DNA of 64,000 bases from Cymodocea nodosa (taxonomy: Eukaryota > Streptophyta > Magnoliopsida > Alismatales > Cymodoceaceae), in contig CM072337.1 of NCBI GenBank assembly GCA_036874045.1, positions 8,432,001 through 8,496,000 of the forward strand, in the 5' to 3' direction. The position numbers were made by a program, and so were the translations under genes. The notes beneath the pieces are model-generated. The model was not told where the DNA came from. It saw only the letters and a list, made by a program, of their open reading frames with translations, and did no database searches. Position 1 is the stretch's first letter, and each line of letters starts with the position of its first letter. Positions 46,877 to 59,700 of the stretch are shown piece after piece.

Positions 46877-48427
46877 TCATACTGAAATTAAAGCTTTTGG
46901 TACCCAAATCTTCTTGGGTCCAGTAGAGTTAGTCCTTAAAACATTAAATCTATTGCCTCTTGGCAGCCACATATGACCTGATCTTTGTTTGATGGCAAAC
47001 ACAGTGGTGCCATCTCTATAAGATCGAATCACTCCACCACAATAAGGTATTTCCTGTGGTATAGCATACCTTAGGCTATATTTATTCCCATTTGATCGTT
47101 GAGATCCTATTATTTTATTTAATCCTTTTTGACTTTGAGTAAATTTACATATGGTATCTTTCAAATCTGATATAGTAGTTAATAGATTTTTATTTTCATC
47201 TTTTAATTCACCGTTAACACAACTATACTTATCTAAATTTGATTTTAGATTTCTATTTTCAACTATAGTTGATTCTAATTCAGCAAATGAATTTTCTAAG
47301 CAATGATTTAATCTTTTAATTTCTTTCTTAAAATCTCTACATTTCACATATAAATTATCTACAGTAGACAGAAGACTGTTTATGTCTAAATCATCATGCT
47401 CATTTTCTGAACTAGAGGAAGTAAAGCATACCTCTTGTGCTGCAAAACAAACATTGGCTGCAGCTTCATCTTCAAAATCTGATGAACAACTTGAAGAGCT
47501 ACTGTCATCCCACGTAGCTTTGAGAGCTATCTTCTTTTTGTCCTTCAATCTCTTCTTCTTATCTCCTTGATCCTCTTCTATCTGAAATGGGCAGAAGGTC
47601 TGTATGTGCCCTTGCTTTTTACATTTGAAACATATAGGGACAGTTCTTTTAGAAGAGTTGTGCTTATTCTTTTTCTTCATAAACTTTCTAAAGTTCCTTG
47701 CCAACAACATGATCTCATCAACATCTGAGCTTGGAGCTTCTTTTGTAGATGGAAATGCTATTTCCATTTTCTTTTCAGTTTTGTTTTCAGCAACTCCTTC
47801 TTGCTCTTTCTAGTCCTTCATCTAAACTTCGTGGGCTAGAAGATTGCCCAATAGTTCTTCAACTGTGTAGTTGTTGAGATCCTTGGAATCTTGAATAGAT
47901 GTGGACTTCTGTTTCCACTCAATAGTTAAGCTCCTCAAGATCTTCTATACCTGTTCACGTGAAGAGAATTCCTTTCCCATGCCTTTCAAACTATTAATGA
48001 TTTCAGTAAATCTTGAAAACATTTCAGTTATGTTTTCATTGTCATTCATTTTAAATAGTTCAAGTTTTCTCAACAGGATACTGATTTTTGTATCCTTAAC
48101 TTGGCTTGTACCTTCATGAGTAACTTGAAGGATTTTCCAAGCCTCATGAGCAGACTTACATGTAGATACTTTATTATATTGATCAGCAGTTAATGCACAA
48201 TAAATGGCATTCAGCCCTCTAGCATCCAACTGGATGAGTTTCTCATCCTCCTCAGACCAGTTTATAACATCATTGGTTGGAAGTGTAGTTCCAAGAACAA
48301 CAATCTTCTAGAGTTTAACATCAGAACTCCTAAGGAAGCACTCCATTCTATTCTTCCAATAGTTATAATTGGAACCATCGAATAGAGGAGGTCTGTGAAT
48401 GTTTTGTCCCTCAGCAAATTGAGCCAT
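46877..48427 (-). pseudogene. Copia-B gag
   Basis: ATG at 48427 (MAQFAEGQNIHRPPLFDG), then SNYNYWKNRMECF of the DUF4219/UBN2 region, the UBN2 helices (47945-48229), a basic stretch and an intact CCHC zinc knuckle (CFKCKKQGHIQTFC near 47590-47635). The C-terminal half is an acidic Ser-rich part and a long helical region, ending WVPKALISV then TGA at 46877. Stops near 48308, 47942 and 47823. Pol follows seven bases later in another frame. Confidence 0.9.
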
Positions 48428-48464
48428 AAATCTAGATGGTTAAATCTTATGAAGGATTAAACAA

Positions 48465-48477
48465 GCTCTAATACCAA
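48465..48477 (-). other. Copia-B primer binding site
   Basis: The minus strand reads TTGGTATTAGAGC, a one-base variant of the initiator Met tRNA site, one base from the LTR edge. Confidence 0.85.
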
Positions 48478-48478
48478 T

Positions 48479-50293
48479 TGTTAAGATCGGTAGGCTCACT
48501 AGAGGGGGGGTGAATGGTGAAAGTGTGTAGTTTTTTAAATTCTTTCGATGTTGAATCTAATGATTCAACAGAAATGTAATGAGATGAAATTAAACGAATG
48601 CAAATCAGAGAGAAAAGAAACACACAACAAATTTTTGGGTAGTTCACCAACTTGGCTAGTCCACCCCCAAGATTCACTTGGGTTTCACTAAGTGTTTCAA
48701 CACTTACACACTTGCTTTCGGGTTAAAGCAAGAACCAACTACACAGAAGTTTTCAGGTATAAACTTTAGTAAACCAATCTCTAGAGTTTTTAGGTTGAAA
48801 CTCAAACCAACACTAAATGTAGCTTTCAGGTTGAAGCCACGAACCAACAGCTTGAATCTTTCAATCAGAGTTTTGATGCACAGAGCTATTTCTGCAGTAG
48901 GTCTTTAGAATATTCTTCACTGTTTGTAGACTTGAGTGTAGTTGGAATTGGAGTGTAGCTCACTGTATGTGGTATATCTGTTATCTCTGTCTTTTCCTTT
49001 CTTAAACTCCTCATATTTATATCAAAGGTATAACGATCATATTTCTCTCTCAACGGATGTATTCTACTGTACTTGATTAGACACCAGTCAAATACGGTAA
49101 GTTACCATTCAGAAAGTTATTTCAAGATGTCTTATCAATTTTCCTAACCTTTCGAATAGTTGTAACTCTCCGAAGAAAATCTATAACTCACCAAAAGATC
49201 AGTTAAACCTTTCTGCTAGGTAGGATTCCAGAATATTTACTACGAGCTGTCATTCAGTCGGATACTTATAATTGTAACTCATTGAACAGTTATATAACTA
49301 TCGGATAGTTGGCTACAGTAACTCTCTGTTAACTTTCCGATTGCTTCAATTCAGCACGTGCATAAAAGGTTGACTTAAGTTTCGGATGGTTATCCCTATA
49401 ACTCACCAAAACGCTTCAGGGTTTCGGATAGTTATCTTTCTAACTCTTTGAAAACTTATTTGAGCTTCTCTCTGGAATGCTGCACATGGGAAATTCAATG
49501 ACTTAAGTTTCAGATGGTTATCCCTGTAACTCACCGAAACGCTTTAGGATTTCGAATAGTTATCTTTCTAACTCTCCGAAAACTTATTTGAGCTTCTTTC
49601 TGGAATTCTGCATGTGGGTAATTCAATGACTTAAGTTTCGGATAGTTAAACTGTAACTTACCGAAACTCTCTTCGAAATTTTGGATAGTTATCTAACTCT
49701 CCGATTTTCCCTTTTAAGCTTTCAACTACCGGCTTCTCCATTTTGCACGTGCGTAATAAATTGACTTAAGTTCCAGAAAGTTATACCTGTAACTTACCGA
49801 AAAACTCGAATAGTTATCTAACTCTCCAAAAAGAAAACTCGGATAGTTATCTAACTCTCCGACAAGTCCTTTAAGCTTTCGTTCTGTATTTCTACACGTG
49901 ATTTATTGAATTACTTAAGTTTCAGATAATTAGCCTTTCTAACTTTTCGATTTTCCTTTTTCTTTCGGATAGTTAACTCCTTAACTCTCCGATCATTCAA
50001 CCAACTTAACTATCCGATTATTTAACTCTCCGAAGGCTTTGAAAAATTCGAATAATTATCCTTCTAACTATCCGATAGTTTTGCAGTTGTTTTACTCTTC
50101 GGATACTTGGACCTATAACTGTCTAATTTTCCTATAGCTTTAAGGCAGTATCTTCTAGAACTTCCTCCATCTGTTCGTCTGTTTGGAATTTGTTCTATCT
50201 ACCTTCTGATCTAATGCTACTTTGACTTAACTGTGAAATACAATATGTTTCCTCACATAGGTTTTGCATTATCAAAATACTCAGGTTCTAACA
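48479..50293 (-). repeat. Copia-B 5' LTR
   Basis: 1815 bp from TGTTAAGATCGG to TTCTAACA on the plus strand. It carries the same motif B array as the left LTR at 49140-50130. Confidence 0.92.
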
Positions 50294-50872
50294 TGAGCTA
50301 CATTACAATCAGGATCCCAATCTCAAAAACCAAGTCTGAATATTCAATCTTGATCCCTAACTGAAAAGTTAAGTTTAAATATTCATATTTAGAAAAATTC
50401 TCCAACATTAGAAGAAGTTTGAAATTTCAAGCAATTTCAGAAAAAGAGCTGCAAATGCAAGAAGTCTGGAAATTCGACAACTAGAGAAGAAGAGATACAG
50501 AAGCTGAGCAAAAAGATGGAAAAAATCTACGTGCATAAAGATTAGGTTTTATACAATTTGAAATTAGTTTTGAATAAGGACTTCATTTTCCTATTTGAAT
50601 TGTATATCAGACATTACTATATCAAAACCGTACAATTTGAAATTAGTTTTGAATAAGGATTTCATTTTCCTATTTGAATTGTATATCAGACATTACTATA
50701 TCAAAACCGTTAAAAAGGGAATTGAGCTGAAAAGATATTGTAAATTCGTTCTTTAAAGTTTATAAAGAGTAGAATTTTATTTACGAGTGTTTTGTGCTCT
50801 TGTTTTATCCGCTGGTAATTTTAATTACTAAAGACACAATTCACCTCCCCTCTTGTGATACAATGATGCTAG
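50294..50872 (+). repeat. Copia-C 5' LTR, second piece
   Basis: Continues the LTR interrupted at 41590, ending in TTCACCTCCCCTCTTGTG, the usual end region of plant copia LTRs, just before the primer site. It includes a 79-bp tandem duplication. Confidence 0.6.
50552..50709. repeat. 79-bp tandem duplication
   Basis: Units 50552-50630 and 50631-50709 differ by about one base. Each begins TACAATTTGAAATTAG and ends in the near-inverted TTTGAATTGTATA region, so each can fold. Confidence 0.85.
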
Positions 50873-50875
50873 AAC

Positions 50876-50887
50876 TGGTATTAGAGC
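50876..50887 (+). other. Copia-C primer binding site
   Basis: TGGTATTAGAGC, the same variant used by Copia-B, directly after the LTR end region. Confidence 0.8.
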
Positions 50888-51008
50888 TTAAATTCTTGTC
50901 AGATTGTCTACACTCTGCTACATCTAGTATCAAAGCATCTAAAAAGCTTTCATTTCTCTATTTAGGAATCGATTTTTCCTGTTATTTACTTAGGATCATC
51001 TGTTTAAA

Positions 51009-53488
51009 ATGGATAATACTGAAATCTTAGTTATGACTAAAGGACAGGCTACTAATCGTCCTCCTATGTTTGAAGGTAGTAATTATGGCTACTGGAAATA
51101 TAGAATGAAAGTATTCTTTCTGTCAATTGATTTCAAATTATGGCATATAATTAGCAATCCTATAGTGTTAGTTACGACTCCATATAATACTTGGACTTTT
51201 GATGAAAAGGAGCGAATGACACTGAATGCTAAAGGTTTAAACATCTTGTTTTGTGCTTTATCTCATGATCAATTTAACAAAGTTTCTGCATATCAAACTG
51301 TATATGAGATATGGCATGCATTAGAAGTTGCCAACAAAGGTACTAACCAAGTCAAGGAATCTAAGATTAATATGTTAGAACATAAATATGAGCTTTTTAA
51401 AATGCACGAAAATGAATGTATCTCTGATATGTTTTCTCATTTTCTTGAGATTGTAAATTCATTAAAATCTTTAGGCAAAAAATTTGAGGAAAAAGACTTG
51501 GTAAGAAAGATCCTTAGATCTTTAACTAAAATTTGGGCTCAAAAGACAACATCTATTGAAGAGTCCAAAGATTTAAATACATATACTCTCGATGATCTCA
51601 TAGGAAATTTGATAGCCTATGAAGTACAACATTTAGATCCAAAAGGGAAGAATCCTAGAAGGGATCTAGCTTTTGAGGCTGATAAAGTTTTAGAAGTCAC
51701 TAGTGATTCTGACAATGATTTATTGTTGTTGATTAGAAAATTTAAAAATCTATTGAAGAAACGTAGGAACTTCAGGTCAGCAAAGACATCTAGAGATATG
51801 GAGAAGAAGTCATTTATGAAAGACAAAATCATATGCTATAAGTGCAACAGGCTGGGTCACTTTCAAACTAATTGTCCTCTCAACAAAGATAAGAAGAATT
51901 CGAGGAGGAATTTCAAGAATAAGAAATTCAGAAAGAGAAGGGCGCTTAAAGTGACATGGGATGACTCTTTAGCTTTACAAAGTGAAGAAACAAAGGATTC
52001 AACATCAGTCAATGAATCCTCATCAACATCAGATTTAGAAGAAAATCTGGCAAATGTATGCTTCATGGAAAAATCTAGTGAAGTATCCTTTGATCAAAAT
52101 GCTAGTTTTGATAGTTTTGATGGATTACTTGTTGAATACAATAAACTGGCTAGAAAATATAAGAAAGTAAAAATAGAAGGAAAGAACACTAGGAAGATGC
52201 TAGATGAATCTGAAAATAAGATTGATTTTCTGAACTCTACGTTGAATAAACTTAAAGAAGAAAATCAAAAGCATGCATAGGAAATTTTAAAGTTTACTAC
52301 AATAGAAAGAAAATTGCATGTAAATTGTGAAAATTTAATTGCTGATAAAAAAAAATGATTTGTGAAATTGAAAAACTGAAACTGACTATTACTGATTTAA
52401 ATTCAGAAATTGACATGTTAAAGATTAAGGTCTGCAATCAAAAGGCTACATTAAGTAAATGGAATAATAGTCAAACTGTAACAAATGAACTTAGTAGTAA
52501 AATATCAAATGTAGAAAAACATGGTATTGGTTTACATGATGCATCTTCTGAAAATTATATATTACATGATGGTACTACTAAAAATAATGTCTTTATTTCT
52601 AATACTAAGAATAGTAAGAGAAAAATTATTCCGTGTGTGATTAAAAAGGGAGATAAATATGTGTAAATTGATAAAATGCAGCATATAAATAATATCACAC
52701 GATGCAAGAATTTCAAAAGAAACTTTCAGAAAAATCAAGCTAAGTCATTTGAGAATTTTAATATTTTTTATTAGTTTTCTTCATATTCAAAACATATCGG
52801 ATATTGGGATCAGCAATCAAATAATGTCAAAAATAAAAATTTCAACTCTAGTTTACATAGAGATAAATGTTCTGATAATTATAATAATAAGAAAAATAAA
52901 CGTAGGAATAATTATCAAAAATAGAATAATAGTCAAACTATAACAAATGAACTTAGTAGTAAAATATCAAATGTAGAAAAACATGGTATTGATTTACACA
53001 ATGCATCTTTTGAAAATTATATATTACATGATGGTACTACTAAAAATAATGTCTTTATTTCTAATACTAAGGATATTAAGAGAAAAACTATTCTGTGTGT
53101 GATTACAAAGGGAGATAAATATGTGTAAATTGATAAAATGCAGCATATAAATAATAGCACACGATGCAAGAATTTCAAAAGAAACTTTCAGAAAAATCAA
53201 GCTAAGTCATTTGAGAATTTTAATATTTTTTATTAGTTTTCTTCATATTCAAAACATATCGTATATTGGGATCAGCAATCAAATAATGTCAAAAATAAAA
53301 ATTTCAACTCTAGTTTACATAGAGATAAATGTTCTGATAATTATAATAATAAGAAAAATAAACGTAGGAATAATTATCAAAAAATAGATAAGTTGAAGTT
53401 TAAAAATATTGATTATTTTGATATGACTCTCTCTAAAATTCTTGGACCCTCTCAAAAATGGGTTCCAAGATATAAAATCTCTTCTTAA
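51009..53488 (+). pseudogene. Copia-C gag
   Basis: ATG at 51009. An open stretch of 423 residues contains DUF4219/UBN2 sequence (PPMFEGSNYGYWKYRMKVFF), UBN2 helices, and an intact CCHC knuckle (CYKCNRLGHFQTNC, 51835-51876), followed by an acidic Ser-rich part. A stop at 52278 and a frame change follow. The C-terminal region contains a 462-bp tandem duplication and ends WVPRYKISS with TAA at 53486. Confidence 0.9.
52463..53386 (+). repeat. 462-bp tandem duplication in Copia-C gag tail
   Basis: Unit 1 52463-52924 and unit 2 52925-53386, both starting AATAATAGTCAAACT, differ by scattered substitutions. The period is 154 codons, so frame is kept. Both units share the stop after GDKYV, so at least that stop predates the duplication or marks an unread frame. 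Confidence 0.85.
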
Positions 53489-53499
53489 CTATTTTGTAG

Positions 53500-54720
53500 G
53501 TACAAAAATCAAAATGGATAATGGATAATGGAGCATCTAGCCACATGATTGGAGATATACGATTACTTACAGAAGTAACAAAGACCAAGAATGGACAAGT
53601 TACCTTTAGAAATAAAAATAAAATAAATATCCTTAGGTTTGGTAAGGTTCAAGTAACTGAAAAATGTTTTATAAATGATGTCTTATTAGTAGAAAACTTA
53701 GGTTTTATTTTATTAAGTGTTCTTGTTTTAATGAAGTTTTACAAAGTAATTTTTGAAAAAGATTCCTATAAAATTATGGACATGTCTACAAACGAAATTT
53801 TATTCATTACATACAAGAAAGGATCTGTTTGTATTCTGAATTTGCCTTCTGATATTATTAAAGACAATGCTTGCTTAATTGCAAAATCAGCTGAAGTTAT
53901 TTTGTGGCATAGAAGGCTAGGACACTCAAACTTAAAATTATTACAAAAGCTGCCTAAAAAGAATCTAGTTAGAGGTTTACCTAGTATTAAGTACTCGAAA
54001 GAGTTTTTGTGTGATGCATGTCAACTAGGTAAATTACATAAAACATCCTTTAAAAGTTTAAATGAAATAACAAGCAAAAGAGTATGAGAACTAGTGCATA
54101 TTGATTTATTTGGACCTACTAGGACAACCAGTCTAGGAGGTAAACATTATGCTTTTGTATTAGTTGATGACTATTCTAGGTTTACTTGGGTTTATTTTTT
54201 AGCTAATAAAACTGAAGTTTTTGAAATATTTAAGATATTCTGTGGTAAAGATCAGAATGAGCAAAATGTTAAAATTCAAAAACTTAGGAGTAATCATGGT
54301 ACAGAATTTGATAATGATCAAATGGACACCTTTTGTGAAGAATTAGGCATAGATCATAGGTACTAATTTCCAAGAGCTCCTTCACAAAATGAAATAATAG
54401 AACGTAAAAACAGATCACTTTAGGAAATGTCCAGAACCATGTTAAATAAAAATAAGTTACCCCTATCTCTTTAAGCAGAAGTAGTTCATACAACATGTTA
54501 TGTTATAAATAAAGTACATCTAAGACCAATTTTGGATAAAACTCCTTATGAGATATGGTATAACAAGGTTCCCAAAATAAGTTATTTAAAGCCCTTTAGC
54601 TGTAAGTGTTTTATTTTACACATTAAGGAACGAAGAGACAAATTTAGAGCCAAATCAGATGAGGGTATTTTTGTTGGTTATTCCATTAGAAGTAAGGCAT
54701 ATAGAGTATATAGAAGTATA
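53500..54720 (+). pseudogene. Copia-C protease and integrase, truncated
   Basis: Protease begins WIMDNGASSHM (53515); the usual DSG is DNG, keeping the catalytic Asp. The pre-integrase region has LWHRRLGHSNLKLL and CDACQLGKLHK. Integrase has HIDLFGPTR, then RSNHGTEFDN, where the second catalytic Asp is Asn, and IERKNRS. Stops lie at 54085, 54364, 54420 and 54472. It ends at SIRSKAYRVY (about 54710), where the sequence stutters and switches to Copia-A gag. Confidence 0.88.
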
Positions 54721-54729
54721 TAGAAGTAA

Positions 54730-56773
54730 GGCATATAGAAAATGAAACTCTGAATGCTAAGGGCTTAAATATTTAATTTTGTGCATTGAGTTATGAACAG
54801 TTTAGTAAAGTGTCGGCATATAAATCTGCTTATGAGGTGTGGCATGCATTAGAAGTTTCATATGAAGGTACTTCTCAAGTTAAAGAGACTAAGATAAACA
54901 TGTTAATTCATAAGTATGAACTTTTTAAGATGCATGAAGACGAAAGTATTTCTGAGATGTTTTCCAAATTTCTTGATATCATAAACTCTTTAAAATACTT
55001 AGGAAAGAATTTTGAACAGAAGGATTTGGTGAGGAAAATTCTTAGATCCCTAAGTTCTAAATGGTCTTAGAAAGTAACATCAATTGAGGAATCAGGAGGT
55101 TTAAATGTTTATATCATGAACGAACTTATAGGAAACTTAACTGCTTATGAAGTTAAATTAAATGAATCATTGAGTCAAAACAAACTACAAATGAAGAAAG
55201 AAATGGCCTTCGAAATTAATTCAAATTCTGATATATCTATTGATTCTGACCAGGATTTGATCTTGCTGACTAGGAAATCAAGAAAGCATGGAAAGCTAGG
55301 AAACAACAAAGGAACAAAAATGATAAACCCTCAACATCAAAATCATTGAATGACAAGAATTCTTCATCCAGAAAGTATGTATGTTACAACTGTAAGAAAC
55401 CTGGACATCTTTCTCCAAATTGTCCTATAAGGAAAAATGAAAAGTATAGTAGGACAAATTAGAAGAAGACGGCTCAAAAAAAGTTTTACAAGAAAATGGC
55501 ATTGAAGGTCACTTGGGATGACACGCTAGAAGAGTCTGAATCTGAGGAATCATCATCAAAATCTTCACATTCAGAAGGAGAACCAGAGTTAGCGAACGTT
55601 GCTCATGAGTGTTTCATGGCAGATGAGTCTGAGGTAATATCTAATCCTGAAAGTTATTCAGATTTTAACTTTGATGAATTATTATGTGCTTATCATGCAT
55701 TATTACAAAAACTTAAAGTTTGTAAACTGGAAAATAAGAATATCAGAAACTCTTTATCCATTGTGGAAGAAGAAAATTGTTTCTTGTCTACTAGTTTAGA
55801 AAAGTTAAAATGTGATAATGAAAATCATGCTAGAGATTTGCATAAATTTAGATTTAATGAATGTGTCTTGCATGAACATATACAGAATATAAATGCTAAA
55901 AAATTAAAGATAGAATCTAAAAATGAAGTGTTCAGAAAAAATATAAATGATCTCGAATTAAAGATTGATAAATTAAAAATGAGAGAGCTAGATTTAAATT
56001 CTACCATTGAGAAATGGAATTTAAGTCAAACTAAATTAGACAAACTAACTAGTACCCCTGCGGTGTCATATAAATTTGGCTTAAGATTTGATTATCCTGA
56101 ATCTCAAGCCAATAAAGGATTTATTAGTTGCAGTTCAAGTAAATCTAAGACTAAAATTCCTTTTATCATAAAACAAGGTAATAAATACGTGGAAGTAGGT
56201 AATTCAAGGGATGAATCATGCAGTAATAATATAAATCAATGTGATTTGTCTAAATGTACTTCTAACATGACTATTAATGTTTCTAAAAATCTTGTTTCTT
56301 GTTCTGGAAATTCAGTTTCTAATGTTTCTAAAATTTCAGACAATAGTAGTAAATTGAAAATTCAGAAACCCGAGCATGTAATTCAAAACACTAGTGTTAG
56401 ACCAATTACTCATTCTACATGTGATAAATCTGAAAATTCTTGTGTAGAAAAAGATTTTATACATACTGAAAATTCAAATACAAGTACAAAATCTTGGTAT
56501 GAACTTACTGAAATGTATGAGCATGACCAAAATAAATTAACATTTGATAAAAATCGGTTTGATCTTGGTTATACTACATCTGAAAACAAAAAGAATGATT
56601 ATAAGAGCAATAATGCTATAAGTAAGTATGATATTAATGATAAGTCAATAGTACTTACAACTAATAAGAATGTAAATGATAATGTTAAACTATTTTTAAA
56701 CAAAAAGAAGAAATATGCGTTTAATGAACTTGGTCCTCAACAACAATGGGTACCAAGAAAAACTTTTTCTTAA
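54730..56773 (+). pseudogene. Copia-A3 gag
   Basis: Begins inside gag at ENETLNAKGLNI. It includes the UBN2 region (54786-55070), an intact CCHC knuckle (CYNCKKPGHLSPNC near 55381-55422) and a long open frame (55496-56773, 425 residues) of acidic, coiled-coil-like and Ser/Asn-rich sequence ending QQWVPRKTFS. Stops at 54774 and 55067 and a frame change near 55290. It shows the ancestral residues at several places where A1 and A2 are mutated. Confidence 0.9.
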
Positions 56774-56785
56774 TTTGTTTTGCAG

Positions 56786-59700
56786 GAGGAAACAACATCA
56801 AAATGGATCTTGGATAGTGGAGCATTAAGTCACATGACCGAAAAGAAAAGTCTACTACAAAATTTTACAAATACAATGAAAGGTAGTGTAATATTTGGAA
56901 ACAAAAGCAAGGATAAAATCATAGGTATGAGCAATGTTAAAATAACTCCGACTTGTGTTATTTCGAATGTACTATATGTAGAAAACCTAGGATTTAATTT
57001 GTTGAGTGTTATAAAACTAATTGAGAATGGATATTATCTAGTGTTTCAAGATAATGTATGCAAAATTATTGATAAAATATAGATGAAATTAAGTTTATTG
57101 CTAAAAGAAAAGGTTCTATATGTATTTTATCTTTACCTTCTGGGGCAGTTGATTTAAATTCATGTTTGCTAGCTGAAACTAGTGATGCATATCATTAGCA
57201 TAGAAGGATTGGGCATATAAACATGAAACTATTACATAAACTATCTAGAAAACATTTAGTGAGAGGTTTACCAAAGATTAAAAACTCAAAGGACTTTATG
57301 TGTGATGCATGTGAGTTAGGTAAACTTCACAAAAACTCTTTTAAATCCAAAACTGATATTTCAAGCAAGAGAGTCTTAGAACTTATACATATGGATCTAT
57401 TTGCACCAACAAGAATCATGAGTCTTGGTGGTAAACGGTATGTATTTATTTTAGTAGATGACTTCTCTAGATACACTTGGGTTTATTTTCTAGCATCTAA
57501 GACAGAAGTTTTTGAAAAATTTAAAATGTTTTGCAATTTTGTTCAAAATGAACAAAGTGTCTTTGTTCAAAAACTTAGGAGTGATCATGGTATGGAATTT
57601 GATAATGATCAAATGAATAATTGCTGTATAGATCATGGCTTTGATCATAGATTTTCTTTTCCAAGAGTATTGTCTCAAAATGGTGTTGTTGAGGGAAAGA
57701 ATAGATCACTTCAAGAAATGGCCAGAACTATGTTAAATGAACATAAGTTATCTCAAAATCTTTGGGCTGAAGCAGTGAATACAACTTGTTATGTTATTAA
57801 CAGAAGTCACTTAAGACCTCATGTTAATAAAACTCCTTTTGAAATTATGTTTAATAGGATTCCAAAAATTTCCTATATGAAATCAATTGGCTGCAAGTGT
57901 TTTATTCTTAATACTAAGGATAACAGGGATAAATTTCAAGTCAAAGTGGATGAAGGAATTTTCGTAGGTTACTCTATTAGAAGTAAAGCCTATAGAGTAT
58001 ATAACAAGACTTCTAGGACTATTGAAGAAACCCTCCATGTAAGCTTCAGTGAAAATTCTTTTAGAGAATCTCAATCTAAAGCTGATAATGATGATATGAT
58101 CAATTTCCCAAAAGATTTAGAGATCAATAGAGAGATTGAAGATTTATCTGAGGAAATCAAGAATATGAACTTAAATGATCAAACTAATGATGAAAGTGAT
58201 GAACCTTCAGATGTTGATGAGAATATTGAGGAAAATCAGAGAAATTTGCGTTATTCTTTATCACATCCCATTACTCAAGTCATTGGTAATATTAATGAGG
58301 GAGTTAAAAATAGAGCTTCAATAAATTAAGTAGAATGTGTATGTTTGTTTCTATGGTGGAACCAAGGAATATAGAAGAAGTATTATCTGATGAAAATTGG
58401 ATAGTGGCAATGCAAGAAGAACTAAATCAATTCATCAGAAATGATGTATGGAAATTAGTCTCTCCACTAGAAAATTAGTCCATAATAGGTACAAAGTGGA
58501 TCTTTAGAAACAAAACTAATGAAACTAGTCAAGTTATAAGAAATAAAGCTAGATTAGTTGCACAAGGGTATACACAAGAAGAAGGACTAGATTATGATGA
58601 AACATTTGCTCTTGTGGCTAGGTTAGAAAGTATTAGAATATTATTGGCCTATGCTTGTTATATGGATTTTAAATTATATCAAATGGATGTAAAGAGTGCA
58701 TTTCTAAATGGTTTGATTAATGAAGAAGTCTATGTAGAACAACCACCTAGATTTGAAGATATTGAAAATCCTAACTTTGTGTATAAATTGAAGAAAGCCT
58801 TATATGGTTTGAAGCAGGCACCTAGATCATGGTATTAAAGATTATCTACTTTTTTAATAGAACAAGGTTATATCATGGGAAAAGTAGATCATACTCTATT
58901 TATCAAGAGAGATGGTAAAGATCAAATTGTTGTTCAAATATATGTGGATGATATAATCTTTGGAGCAACTTCTAATAAATTGATAAAAATATTTTCTAAA
59001 GAGATGACTAGTCAGTTTGAAATGAGTATGATAGGAGAACTTTCATATTTTCTAGGACTTCAAATTAAGCAAATGGATAAAGATATATTTTTAAATCAGG
59101 AAAAATATGTAGATGAAATGCTTAAGAAATTTAATTTTAATGATACAAGAATTTGAGGAACTCTTATAAGTACTTCTCTAAAGTTAGATATTGATGACAT
59201 AGGAAAATCAATAGATCAAAGAAAATACAGAAGTATGATTGGTTCTTTACTTTATTTGACTGCTAGTAGACCCGATATTATGTTTGTTGTGTGTGTTTGT
59301 GCTAGATTTCAATCTAATCCTAAATAATCACACTCAATTGCAGTTAAAAGAATATTTAGATATATACAAGGAATTAAAAATTTCAGACTTTATTATTCTA
59401 AGGATAGTTCAATAGATCTTATAGGATATACTGATGCTGATTATGTAGGATCTAAATCTGATAGAAAGAGTACTAGTGGCACATGTCAATTATTGGAAAA
59501 TAATTTGGTGTCATTGTTTAGTAAGAAGCAAAACTATGTAGCACTTTCTACTACAGAAGCTGAATATATTGCTACTGCATTGTGTTGCACTCAGATTCTA
59601 TGGATAAGGCAAACTTTAGAAGATTTTGGATTATCTTATGATACAACTGAGATTTATTGTGGCAATAGTTCTACAATAAATCTTTCCAAAAATCCTGTAT

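Larger units (their letters stand above)
41591..50293 (-). mobile_element. Copia-B, nearly complete element
   Basis: Two similar LTRs (41591-43403 and 48479-50293), a primer site, gag, protease, integrase, RT, RNase H and polypurine tract in the usual copia order on the minus strand. The LTRs differ by scattered substitutions and small indels, so it is younger than its neighbours. The first bases of the left LTR (expected TGTTA) are altered to GTACG-like sequence and no clear target duplication is seen. Confidence 0.9.
40844..54720 (+). mobile_element. Copia-C, with Copia-B nested in its 5' LTR
   Basis: Plus-strand copia. The 5' LTR is in two pieces (40844-41590 and 50294-about 50872) around Copia-B. 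A primer site, gag, protease and integrase follow. It ends abruptly at 54720 inside integrase, where Copia-A3 gag begins; RT, RNase H and a 3' LTR are missing. It is inserted in RLG-3 ORF3. Confidence 0.75.
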
